From NCBI RefSeq assembly GCF_002929225.1, contig NZ_PISM01000022.1, positions 558,001-622,000 on the forward strand: DNA of 64,000 nucleotides, in the 5' to 3' direction. The notes beneath the pieces are model-generated. The model had not been told where the DNA came from and did no database searches. It saw only the letters and a program-made list of their open reading frames with translations. Made by a program: the position numbers and the translations under genes. The stretch is from Stutzerimonas kunmingensis (GTDB taxonomy: Bacteria; Pseudomonadota; Gammaproteobacteria; Pseudomonadales; Pseudomonadaceae). Positions 26,915 through 35,499 of the stretch are shown in pieces. Position 1 is the first letter of the stretch; every line of letters starts with the position of its first letter.

Positions 26915-27556
26915 TCAGGGGGTATTGAACAGCTGGCTGAACGCTCGGGCGCGGCGCTCGACCTCGGTCGGGCTGTCAGCGGCGAACAGCGCGTGCACCA
27001 CGGCGATCATCTGCACGCCCTCGGCGATCAGGCGCGGTGCCGTTTCCGGCGTGATGCCACCGATAGCGACAATCGGCAGGCCGATGCGGGCGCGAGCTTC
27101 GCGCAGCAGTTCGGGATCGGCCGAGGGTGCCCCCGGCTTTGTCTGCGACTGGAAGAAGCGGCCGAAGGCGACATAGCTGGCGCCGTCACGCGCGGCCTGT
27201 TCGGCCAGCGGCAGCTGCGCATGGCAGGTGGCGCCGATGATTGCCTGGCGGCCGAGCAGGGCACGGGCGGCGGCCAGCGAGCCATCTTCCTGGCCCAGAT
27301 GCAGGCCGACGCCCAGTCGCGCGGCGAGCTCGGCATCGTCGTTGATGATCAGTTGCGCGCCATGGCGGGCGCAGAGTTCCTGCAACGCATCGGCCTCACG
27401 CAGGCGACGGGCCTCGTCACTGGATTTGTCGCGGTACTGCAGCAGGCGGGCGCCACCTTTCAATGCGGCTTCGACATACGAGAGCAAACGGCCCTCGGCG
27501 AGCAACTTGCTGTCGGTGATGGCGTACAGGCCGCGCAGGCGGGTCGAGTCCTTCAT
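26915..27556 (-). CDS. thiE: Thiamine-phosphate synthase
   Basis: ThiE couples HMP-pyrophosphate with THZ-phosphate to form thiamine phosphate. The 213-residue TIM-barrel starts at ATG 27556 (MKDSTRLRGLYAITD). Conserved features are LLQYRDK, the LIINDD metal/pyrophosphate motif, GVHLGQEDG-like GLHLGQEDG, the flexible SYVAFGRFFQSQTKPG loop and VAIGGIT. It lies 14 bases downstream of thiD. Confidence 0.96.
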   Translation of the reverse strand: MKDSTRLRGLYAITDSKLLAEGRLLSYVEAALKGGARLLQYRDKSSDEARRLREADALQELCARHGAQLIINDDAELAARLGVGLHLGQEDGSLAAARALLGRQAIIGATCHAQLPLAEQAARDGASYVAFGRFFQSQTKPGAPSADPELLREARARIGLPIVAIGGITPETAPRLIAEGVQMIAVVHALFAADSPTEVERRARAFSQLFNTP

Positions 27557-27570
27557 GCGCTGCTCTCCAG

Positions 27571-28365
27571 TCAGACCAGGTCCAGTGGCAGGCGCCGCGG
27601 GACGAATTGCCCATGGCCGGGCGCCTCGGCATCGCGCAGGGTGCGCCAAGTGTAATCGAGCGCCGAGCGGACAGCACTGGTCAGCTCCTCGCCCAGCGCC
27701 AGGCGTCCGGCGAGGGCGCTGGCCAGGGTGCAGCCGGAACCGTGATAGCTGCCGGGCAGGCGCGCGCAGGTGAAATCGTGGCGGCTACCATCGCGGCAGT
27801 AAAGACGGTTATGCACTTCGCTTTCATCGCCGTGGCCGCCGGTGATCAGCAGGTTGCGGATATGCGGCAACAGGCGTTCGGCGCATTCGTCGGCGCTGCC
27901 CTCGGGCAGTTCGGCGAGGATGCGAGCTTCCGGCAGATTCGGCGTGGCGATGGTCGACACCGGGAACAGTCGCTCGCGCATGGCGAAGCCGACATCATCC
28001 TTGCCCAGCGCGCCGCCGCCACCGGCGCGCAGCACCGGATCGCAGACCAGCGGCACGCCGGGCAGCTTGGCCATGATCTCGAGAACGGTCTCGACCATTT
28101 GCACCGAGCCGAGCATGCCGAGCTTGACTGCCGCGATCGGCATATCGGCGATCACCGCGTTGGCCTGGGCGAGCACCCATTCGCGGTCGAGGACGCGGAA
28201 GTCGGTGACGTTGACGGTGTCCTGCACGGTCAGTGCGGTGACGGTCGGTGCAGCGTGACAGGCCTGCGCCAGAAGGGCTTCGATGTCCGCCTGCAGGCCG
28301 GCGCCGCCGCTGGGATCATGGCCGGACAGACAGAGGACGACGGGTCTTGAAGTAGGGTTTTTCAT
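27571..28365 (-). CDS. thiD: Hydroxymethylpyrimidine (phosphate) kinase
   Basis: ThiD phosphorylates HMP and HMP-P for thiamine synthesis. The 264-residue ribokinase-like protein starts at ATG 28365 (MKNPTSRPVV). It shows SGHDPSGGAGLQADI at the N-terminus and the anion-hole/catalytic motif GSYHGSGCTLASALA near residue 215. It is transcribed with thiE and is divergent from the LadS-like kinase. Confidence 0.96.
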   Translation of the reverse strand: MKNPTSRPVVLCLSGHDPSGGAGLQADIEALLAQACHAAPTVTALTVQDTVNVTDFRVLDREWVLAQANAVIADMPIAAVKLGMLGSVQMVETVLEIMAKLPGVPLVCDPVLRAGGGGALGKDDVGFAMRERLFPVSTIATPNLPEARILAELPEGSADECAERLLPHIRNLLITGGHGDESEVHNRLYCRDGSRHDFTCARLPGSYHGSGCTLASALAGRLALGEELTSAVRSALDYTWRTLRDAEAPGHGQFVPRRLPLDLV

Positions 28366-28586
28366 GGCGTGCGAGCTTATCACCAAACAGCGCTGGCGGG
28401 ACGTGGCAGTTGTGCGTCCCGCCAGCGCGGCGCCCGCCGGCCATCGGGCCAGCGATCCGGCAGACATTCGTCTTTTCCGGCTGCAACCATCGCTGTGGTA
28501 GATTGCTGGCACTTTGGTTTTCGGGTCGGGTGGCGGGGTTCGCAGGGCGTGAATCCGTTTTCGTCGTCTGGCCTGCACGAGGCATC

Positions 28587-30587
28587 ATGCGGTACGTCTT
28601 CCTGCTCATCCTGGCCCTCTTGCCGGCCCTGGCCGCTGCTGTCGAACTGGACGAACACACCCGTCACCTGCCACTCGGGCAGCTCATGCGGGTGTTCGAG
28701 GATCCACTTGGCGACGCGCAAATCGACGAAGTCGCCTCGCCCGCGTTCGAAAGTCACTTCCTGCCTCACCGGACCGCGGTGTTCAACGCCGGCTATTCGC
28801 GCTCCGCGCATTGGGTGCGCGTCGATCTGCATTACCGTCCGCAAACCGTGCAAGGCGCGCGACGCTGGTTGCTGGAGGTGGCCTATCCGCCGCTCGACAG
28901 CCTGCAGCTGTACCTGCCTGACGGCAAAGGCGGTTACCGCCTGGCGCGTGACACCGGCGACACCCGCCCCTGGGCCAGCCGCGAGATCGGCCAGGGCAAC
29001 TACCTGTTCGAAGTGCAGCTGCCGACTGATCGGCCCCAGCGCCTGTACCTGCGCGTGCAAAGCGAGGGTTCGATCCAGGTGCCCCTGAGTCTCTGGTCGC
29101 ATCACGCCTATCTTGAGGCGCAACCCGGGCGGCTCTATGTGCTGGGCATGATCTACGGCGTACTGCTGGCGATGCTGGTCTACAACCTGTTCATCTATAT
29201 CAGCATCCGCGATCCCAGCTATCTCTACTACATCCTCTACATCGCCGCGTTCGGCCTCTACCAGGTCTCGGTGAACGGCGCCGGCGTGCAGTTCCTCTGG
29301 CCGGATCGTCCGTGGTGGGCCAATGCCGCGACGCCGCTGCTGATCGGCGCCACCGGGCTGTTCGGCTGCCTGTTCACCCGCAGCTTTCTGCGCACCGCGG
29401 AGCACAGCCGCTGGGTGGATTGGCTGCTGCGGCTGATCATTGTCTTCTCCGTGCTGGTGATGGCGCTCGCCATGGCCGCCGATTACGGAGTGGCCTTGCG
29501 CCTGGCCACCGCGCTGGCGCTGCTGTTTACCCTGGTGGTGTTTGCCGCCGGCATCCTGGCCTGGCTGCGCGGCATGCGTGTGGCGCGCTACTTCATCATC
29601 GCCTGGAGCGCGCTGCTGGTCGGCGGGCAGATCAACACGCTGATGGTGCTCGGGCACTTGCCACACAACTTCCTGACCATGTACGCCAGCCAGCTAGGTG
29701 CTGCGCTGGAGGTGGTGCTGCTGTCGATGGCGCTGGCCGACCGCATCAACGGGCTGAAGGACGAGCGAGCGAAGATCCTGGAAAACGCCCGTGCCGAGCT
29801 GGAACAACTGAACCGCGAGCTGGCCGAGAGCAACCGGCTCAAGGACGAATTCCTCTCCAATATCAGCCACGAGCTGCGCACGCCGATGATGGGCGTGATG
29901 GGCGCGCTGGAGCTGCTGCCCAGCTCGGATACGCCGGAAGAGCTGCAACAGTACCAGCACATCGCCACCGGCTCGGCGCGCGACATGATGCGTCTGGTCA
30001 ACAACATCCTGGTGCTCAGCGAACTGCGCGCCGGCAAGTTGCGCCTGCAGGATCAACGCTTCAGTCTGCGGGAAACCGCCGCACGGCTGCAGCAGCAGTT
30101 CGCCCCGCGGGCGCAGGACAAGGGCCTGGTCTTCGATCTCGAGTTCGACGAGAAGCTGCCTGACCGCGTGTACGGAGATGGTGAAAAGCTGGAACAGAGC
30201 ATTTGCCATCTACTCGACAACGCCGTCAAGTTCACCTCCCGTGGGGCTGTCACGCTGCGTTTCGCTGGTGCGCTGGAGCAGCGCGAACTGCTGCTGAATG
30301 TCGAGGTCGTCGACAGCGGCATAGGCTTCAGCGACGCCGACCTGGCATTTCTCTATCACCAGTTCCGTCAGGTCGACGGCTCCATGACCCGGCGCTACGG
30401 CGGCCTCGGTATCGGCCTGGCAATCAGCCGGGGGCTGATCGAGGTGATGGGTGGGCAGCTCGATCAGCAATCACGGCCCGGCCTGGGCAGTCGCTTCTGC
30501 GTGCGTCTGCGCCTGCCGCTGAGCGCGACGGATGGGCCCGCCGCAGGCCGTGCGAACGATCTTCCGCCCTGCGCGCCGATTGCCTGA
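28587..30587 (+). CDS. ladS: LadS-like 7TMR-DISM sensor histidine kinase lacking a receiver
   Basis: The 666-residue protein has a Sec signal peptide (to about residue 18), a periplasmic 7TMR-DISMED2 sensory domain (about 20-170), seven membrane helices (about 180-390), a coiled coil, then HisKA with His428 in NISHELRTPMMG, and an HATPase_c domain with N box LDNAVKFT, DSGIGF and GGLGIGLAISRG. The start is ATG 28587 rather than the upstream end of the frame. By sequence and by position (next to thiD, before the acyl-CoA dehydrogenase) it matches P. aeruginosa LadS, an activator of the Gac/Rsm pathway. LadS has a C-terminal receiver domain; here the protein stops about 20 residues after the ATPase domain, and no receiver remnant is seen downstream. 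Confidence 0.85.
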   Translation: MRYVFLLILALLPALAAAVELDEHTRHLPLGQLMRVFEDPLGDAQIDEVASPAFESHFLPHRTAVFNAGYSRSAHWVRVDLHYRPQTVQGARRWLLEVAYPPLDSLQLYLPDGKGGYRLARDTGDTRPWASREIGQGNYLFEVQLPTDRPQRLYLRVQSEGSIQVPLSLWSHHAYLEAQPGRLYVLGMIYGVLLAMLVYNLFIYISIRDPSYLYYILYIAAFGLYQVSVNGAGVQFLWPDRPWWANAATPLLIGATGLFGCLFTRSFLRTAEHSRWVDWLLRLIIVFSVLVMALAMAADYGVALRLATALALLFTLVVFAAGILAWLRGMRVARYFIIAWSALLVGGQINTLMVLGHLPHNFLTMYASQLGAALEVVLLSMALADRINGLKDERAKILENARAELEQLNRELAESNRLKDEFLSNISHELRTPMMGVMGALELLPSSDTPEELQQYQHIATGSARDMMRLVNNILVLSELRAGKLRLQDQRFSLRETAARLQQQFAPRAQDKGLVFDLEFDEKLPDRVYGDGEKLEQSICHLLDNAVKFTSRGAVTLRFAGALEQRELLLNVEVVDSGIGFSDADLAFLYHQFRQVDGSMTRRYGGLGIGLAISRGLIEVMGGQLDQQSRPGLGSRFCVRLRLPLSATDGPAAGRANDLPPCAPIA

Positions 30588-30731
30588 CGCGCGGACCTTT
30601 TGGCCGATACCTCGCTTCAATCCTCGTCGCGCAGCATGTTTCACTGCTGATCCATTGCCGCGCGGCCGGCGCCCCGCCCAGGCCGGCTACGCTTGCTGAC
30701 AGCTGTGCCGGTATTGAAGGAGGACGCCCAG

Positions 30732-32378
30732 ATGAATCCGCAAAGTTGCGCCGAAACCCACGAGGTCACCAACCAGGTGCCGCCCCTCGACGGCGCCAAC
30801 CTCTACCGTATCGACCTGCCGCTGCAGCAATGGGTGCAGCGCTACCACGCCGGCTGGGCGGACGAACGCCTGGATGCCTACGGTGCGCTTGCCGGCGGTC
30901 CGTTGATGCAGGCCGGTTTTCTCGCCAACGAGAACAAGCCGGTGTTCAAGAGTCATGACCGCTATGGTCATCGCATCGACCTGGTGGAGTTTCACCCGGC
31001 CTATCACGAGCTGATGCGTGCGGCCATCGAGCACGGCATCCCCTCGCTGCCCTGGGCTGATCCGCAACCCGGTGCCCAGGTGGCGCGTGCCGCCTTGATG
31101 TACCTGCACAACCAGGCCGAGGCCGGCAGCAGCTGCCCGCTGACCATGACCTACGCCAGCGTGCCCGCCCTGCGCCTGCAGCCGGATCTCGCCGAACGCT
31201 GGCTGCCGAAGATCCTTGCCCGCGAATATGACCCGCGCAACCTGCCGATGGAGCAGAAGGCCGGCGTCACCATCGGTATGGCGATGACCGAGAAACAGGG
31301 CGGCACCGACGTGCGCGCCAACAGCACACGCGCGTATCCGGTTGGCGCCGGTGGCCCCGGGCAGACCTACGAGCTGGTCGGGCACAAGTGGTTCTGTTCG
31401 GCGCCGATGTGCGATGCCTTCCTCACCCTGGCGCAGACCGACAAGGGCCTGTCCTGCTTCCTGCTGCCCCGCCATCGCCCGGATGGCACGCGCAACCAGT
31501 TCTACATCCAGCGCCTGAAAAACAAGCTGGGCAACTGGGCCAACGCCTCCAGCGAAGTCGAGTACCGCGGCGCGCTGGCCTGGATGGTCGGTGAGGAAGG
31601 GCGCGGCGTACCGACCATCATCGAGATGGTCTCCTCGACCCGTTTCGACTGCATGATCGGCTCCAGCTCGCTGATGCGTCAGGCCCTGACCCAGGCGCTG
31701 CACCATTGCGCGCACCGCCAGGTCGGCGGGCGGGTCCTGCTGCAGCAGCCGCTGATGCAGAACGTGCTGGCCGACCTTGCCCTGGAAAGCGAGGCGGCGC
31801 TGGCGCTGACCCTGCGCATGGGCCGCGCCCAGGACAATCGCCATGACGAGCACGAAGACAAGTTCGCCCGTCTGGTCACCGCCGTCGGCAAGTACTGGAT
31901 CTGCAAACGCGCGCCGAACATGATCGCCGAGGCCAGCGAATGCCTGGGCGGAGCCGGCTACGTCGAGGAAACCATCCTGCCGCGGTTGTATCGCGAGGCG
32001 CCGGTGAATTCCATCTGGGAGGGCTCGGGCAACGTGCAGTGCCTCGACGTCTTGCGCGCGCTATCGAAGGAGTCGGGCGTGCTCGAAGTCCTGTTCGCCG
32101 AACTCGGCGACGGTCACGGCGATGCGCGCCTGAAGGCGCATATCCAGCGGCTGAAGGCCGCCTTCGGCGACACCGAGGACATCCAGTGCCGCGCCCGTCA
32201 GCTCACCGAAGACGTTGCCGTCGGCCTGCAGGCCAAGCTGCTGCTCGAAGCCGGCAACGCGGCCGTTTCGGATGCCTTCATCGCCAGTCGCCTGGAAGTG
32301 CACGGGCGGGTTTATGGAACGTTGCCGCGCGGGCTCGACATCGACGCGCTGCTGGCGCGCAGTGCGCCGCATCTGTGA
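30732..32378 (+). CDS. AidB-like acyl-CoA dehydrogenase
   Basis: The 548-residue flavoprotein resembles E. coli AidB (541 residues): AMTEKQGGTDVRANST is the FAD/substrate motif, KWFCSAPMCDAFL follows, and ECLGGAGYVEET lies near residue 410. It begins at ATG 30732 behind a strong AGGAGG Shine-Dalgarno sequence. AidB binds DNA and is induced by alkylation in E. coli, but the C-terminal DNA-binding helix assignment is not certain here, so a simple acyl-CoA dehydrogenase role is possible. It follows the LadS-like gene by 144 bases, as in P. aeruginosa. Confidence 0.88.
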   Translation: MNPQSCAETHEVTNQVPPLDGANLYRIDLPLQQWVQRYHAGWADERLDAYGALAGGPLMQAGFLANENKPVFKSHDRYGHRIDLVEFHPAYHELMRAAIEHGIPSLPWADPQPGAQVARAALMYLHNQAEAGSSCPLTMTYASVPALRLQPDLAERWLPKILAREYDPRNLPMEQKAGVTIGMAMTEKQGGTDVRANSTRAYPVGAGGPGQTYELVGHKWFCSAPMCDAFLTLAQTDKGLSCFLLPRHRPDGTRNQFYIQRLKNKLGNWANASSEVEYRGALAWMVGEEGRGVPTIIEMVSSTRFDCMIGSSSLMRQALTQALHHCAHRQVGGRVLLQQPLMQNVLADLALESEAALALTLRMGRAQDNRHDEHEDKFARLVTAVGKYWICKRAPNMIAEASECLGGAGYVEETILPRLYREAPVNSIWEGSGNVQCLDVLRALSKESGVLEVLFAELGDGHGDARLKAHIQRLKAAFGDTEDIQCRARQLTEDVAVGLQAKLLLEAGNAAVSDAFIASRLEVHGRVYGTLPRGLDIDALLARSAPHL

Positions 32379-32400
32379 CTCCGTGGCAGGGTTGCGTCGC

Positions 32401-33243
32401 CTAGCGGCGCGCCTGCCCGCGTAGCAGGTCCTTGAGCTCGGCGATTTCCCCACGCAGGGCGCGGACCTCCTCATGCAGGTCCGCCTCGATGTGCTCGCGC
32501 GCCGCCTCGATGCTCGCCTGGGTGGCTTCGTGCTCCGCATCGGTAACCGTCTGCATCGCGTTGACGATGATGGCGATGAACAGGTTGAGCATGGTGAAGG
32601 TGGCAATCAGGATGAACGGGATGAAGAACACCCAGGCGTAGGGGAATACGTCCATCAGCGGGCGCACGATGCCCATCGACCAGCTTTCCAGCGTCATCAC
32701 CTGGAACAGTGTGTAGATCGAACGGCCGAGGTTGCCGAACCACTCGGGGAAGTCGGCGCCGAACAGCCCGGTGGCGATCACTGCGGAAACGTAGAAGACC
32801 AGCGCCAGCACCATGGCAATCGAGCCCAGGCCGGGAATGGCCGACAGCAGCGCGCCAACCACGCGGCGCATCGACGGCACCATCGTGACCATGCGCATCA
32901 CCCGCAGTACGCGCAGGGCACGTAGAACGCTGAACGGGCCGCTGGCGGGCACCAGCGCGATGGCAACCACGGTGAAATCGAACAGGCTCCAGGGATCACG
33001 GAAAAACGCCGCGCGATGAACGTAGATGCGCGCTGCGATTTCCACCACGAATACGCCGAGGATCAACATGTCGAGCACTCTGAGCAGCTCGCCCCAGCTG
33101 GCCACCAGTGCCGGCGAGGTCTGCATGCCGAGGATGGCCGCGTTGATCACGATCAGCAGCAGAATGCTGCGCTGAACGGCTGGCTGCTCAATGAGCTGTT
33201 GCAGTCGACGACGAGTACTCGTTTCCACGGGTGTTGCCTGCAT
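32401..33243 (-). CDS. NaChBac-type voltage-gated sodium channel
   Basis: A 280-residue single-domain six-helix channel subunit. S4 spans about residues 105-127 with Arg at regular three-residue spacing (VLRALRVLRVMRMV). The pore has the selectivity filter TLESWSM at 184-190, the glutamate-containing filter of bacterial sodium channels such as NavAb and NavMs. The long S6 (FTMLNLFIAIIVNAM) leads into a C-terminal coiled coil (about residues 235-275) that should tetramerise it. It is monocistronic and convergent with the acyl-CoA dehydrogenase. Database annotation often calls such proteins just ion transporter. Confidence 0.9.
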   Translation of the reverse strand: MQATPVETSTRRRLQQLIEQPAVQRSILLLIVINAAILGMQTSPALVASWGELLRVLDMLILGVFVVEIAARIYVHRAAFFRDPWSLFDFTVVAIALVPASGPFSVLRALRVLRVMRMVTMVPSMRRVVGALLSAIPGLGSIAMVLALVFYVSAVIATGLFGADFPEWFGNLGRSIYTLFQVMTLESWSMGIVRPLMDVFPYAWVFFIPFILIATFTMLNLFIAIIVNAMQTVTDAEHEATQASIEAAREHIEADLHEEVRALRGEIAELKDLLRGQARR

Positions 33244-33766
33244 GATGCCTACCTGTCTGTTTCGATCATCGCCCTGCCCGCGACCGTGGGGCTACCGTTG
33301 AATACAGTCGGGCGGGCGCGAGTATGGTGGCGAAGACCAGCGCGGGGAAGTGACGGCGGTGCCCGGTTCGTTTCCTGATTTGACAGCGTTCAGGCGGCGC
33401 TTTGGGCGCGGCGACAGCCTGGGTGGCCCGGTTTAACCGCGTGAAGTGCGGCCTGCGAACGCCTCGCCGCCGGCCGGTCGCGGTTGCGCTGGGCGTCGAT
33501 ACCGGCTATGACCTCTCCTGTGCGGCGGCCTGCTAGTACCTTTGTATAACAGCCAAACGAGCTGGTGCTCCTAGAATGGGGCGAGCGACTACGTTACGGG
33601 GTTGCAAGTGCCGCATGATTTTTTGAGGTTCCGATATTGAGCGGCAAAAGACATGGGCGCTTTGTCTCCGGACATCAAGTGGCCGTCTCCCTGCCTCGTC
33701 AGGCCTGGCGAATTTCTTTGCAGAGCCTTCACGGACGAGCATTCGATGAGTTTCTGAGGTGAGTTC
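33244..33766. other. Intergenic region between sodium channel and CoA-transferase genes
   Basis: About 520 bases between two divergent genes. I see no convincing open frame: the short frames are composition artefacts. The CoA-transferase has a Shine-Dalgarno (TGAGGTGAG) just before its ATG. An AT-richer patch at 33536-33580 (TTTGTATAACAGCC and CCTAGAATGG) is the best place for a promoter, but no well-spaced -35/-10 pair stands out. The space is long enough for a 5-prime leader of the CoA-transferase mRNA. Confidence 0.5.
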
Positions 33767-35278
33767 ATGGCAACCGATCTAAACAAGTACATCCGCAACG
33801 CAGCGTTTCTCGACAAGGTCGTCTCGGCAGAAGAGGCCGCGTCGTGGATCGAGGACGGCATGACGCTGGGCATGAGCGGCTTCACCCTGTTCGGGGAGCC
33901 GAAGGTGTTTCCGAAGGCACTGTCCGAACGCGGCCAGCGCGAGAAATTCAAGGTCAACCTGTTCACCGGCGCGTCCATGGGCCCGGCAGCCGACCAGTCG
34001 ATGGCCGAAGCCGGCATCATCAACAAGCGCATTCCGTATCAGGGCAACCCGGTGCAGCGCAAGAAGATCAACGCCGGCGAAGTGCTCTACATCGACCAGC
34101 ACCTGTCCCATACCGCGGAACTGCTGCGTCAAGGCGTCCTGCCGCAGGTCGACTACGCCATCATCGAGGCGGCGGCCATCACCGAGGATGGCCAGATCAT
34201 CCCGACCGGTTCGGTCGGTAACTCGCCGATCTTCGTGCAGAACGCCAAGCACGTGATCATCGAGCTGAACACCTCTGCTCCGCGCGAGTACGAAGGCATG
34301 CACGACATCTACATCCCCGGCCCGGCCGGCGAGGATTCGCGCAAGGACATCCCGGTCTACAACGTCAGCAAGCGCATCGGCTCGATCGGTATCCCGGTCG
34401 ATCCAGCCAAGGTGCGCGGTATCGTGCTGTCCAGCGAGCCGGACATTCCTTCCCCGCTGTTCGAGCCGAACGCCGAAACCCAGAAAATCGCCGACAACCT
34501 GCTGGACTTCCTGCGTGAGGAAGTGAAGCTGGGACGCCTGACCAACAGCCTGGCCCCGCTGCAGTCCGGTGTGGGCTCGGTGGCCAACGCGGTGCTGGCC
34601 GGCATGAAGACTTCCGAGTTCAAGGACCTGACCGTCGCTTCTGAAGTGCTGCAGGACGGCGTTTTCGACCTGATCGACGCCGGAGTGGTGAAGTTCGCCG
34701 CCGCCACCGCCTTCTCCCTGTCGAAGAAGCGCGTGGACAACCTGGCCTCGGACCTCGCCAAGTACGCCGGCAAGGTGGTGTTCCGTCCGCAGGAGATCTC
34801 CAATCATCCGGAAGTGATCCGCCGGCTGGGGATCATCTCCTTCAACACTGCGCTGGAAGCCGACATCTACGGCAACGTGAACTCCACGCACGTCAACGGC
34901 ACCCACATGATGAATGGTATCGGCGGCTCGGGTGACTTCGCCCGCAACGCACGTATCAGCATCTTCGTGACGACCTCGACGGCGAAGGACGGCAAGATCT
35001 CCTCCATCGTACCGTTCGTCACGCACGTGGATCACACCAACCACGACGTCGACGTGATCATCACCGAGCAGGGCTATGCCGATCTGCGCGGGCTGGCGCC
35101 CGTCGAGGCGGCGGCGCGAATCATCAACAACTGCATGCACCCGGACTACAGGGCCCAGGCGCTCGCCTACCTCGAAGAGGCGAAACAGCGTGGCGGCCAC
35201 ACCCCGCACGTGCTGGAAAAAGCCTTCTCCTGGCATGCCAACTTCGCCAAGAACGGCACCATGCTGCTGGACAAGTAA
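33767..35278 (+). CDS. Acetyl-CoA hydrolase / succinate:acetate CoA-transferase family
   Basis: A 503-residue class-I CoA-transferase of the Cat1/AarC type, which moves CoA between acyl groups such as succinyl-CoA and acetate. Key segments are an N-terminal GMSGFTLFGEPK, the glycine loop PLQSGVGSVANAVLAG, the region with the likely catalytic Glu (TVASEVLQDG), NGIGGSGDFARNA, and EQGYADLRGLAP. The start ATG 33767 has a good ribosome-binding site. It stands alone, followed by a strong terminator. Whether the physiological role is hydrolysis or transfer cannot be told from sequence. Confidence 0.92.
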   Translation: MATDLNKYIRNAAFLDKVVSAEEAASWIEDGMTLGMSGFTLFGEPKVFPKALSERGQREKFKVNLFTGASMGPAADQSMAEAGIINKRIPYQGNPVQRKKINAGEVLYIDQHLSHTAELLRQGVLPQVDYAIIEAAAITEDGQIIPTGSVGNSPIFVQNAKHVIIELNTSAPREYEGMHDIYIPGPAGEDSRKDIPVYNVSKRIGSIGIPVDPAKVRGIVLSSEPDIPSPLFEPNAETQKIADNLLDFLREEVKLGRLTNSLAPLQSGVGSVANAVLAGMKTSEFKDLTVASEVLQDGVFDLIDAGVVKFAAATAFSLSKKRVDNLASDLAKYAGKVVFRPQEISNHPEVIRRLGIISFNTALEADIYGNVNSTHVNGTHMMNGIGGSGDFARNARISIFVTTSTAKDGKISSIVPFVTHVDHTNHDVDVIITEQGYADLRGLAPVEAAARIINNCMHPDYRAQALAYLEEAKQRGGHTPHVLEKAFSWHANFAKNGTMLLDK

Positions 35279-35340
35279 TCGGTAGGAGCCTGTGCGGCCG
35301 ATGCAGCAATGCATCGGCGGCGGGCTCGAAGCGGTGCCCG

Positions 35341-35375
35341 AATCCGACGCCAGGCTCTGGCGTCGGATTTTTTTT
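35341..35375 (+). terminator. Intrinsic terminator after the CoA-transferase gene
   Basis: AATCCGACGCCA pairs perfectly with TGGCGTCGGATT around GGCTC, followed by a run of eight or more T. Confidence 0.93.
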
Positions 35376-35499
35376 CGCCGATGACGGCGCACATTTCCAG
35401 CGCGCGGGCGTCTCGGATGCGGCTCCAACCGCTCGGCTGCGTATACATCCGTCACCAAATGCAGCCAAGATAGGCCCGTGTGTTAAGCCAGGATGAGCC

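Noticed and set aside
28380..29666. A 428-codon - strand frame opposite the LadS-like kinase gene
   Set aside because: It is antisense to conserved sensor-domain codons and overlaps the thiD-kinase promoter region; no family resemblance.
33536..33580. A sigma-70 promoter TTGTAT...TAGAAT before the CoA-transferase gene
   Set aside because: The spacing between the two hexamers is 24 bases, far from the usual 16-18.
33779..35458. A 559-codon - strand frame opposite the CoA-transferase gene
   Set aside because: Its sequence is His/Asp/Val-rich with no recognisable motif, and it lies antisense to a gene with clear family motifs.
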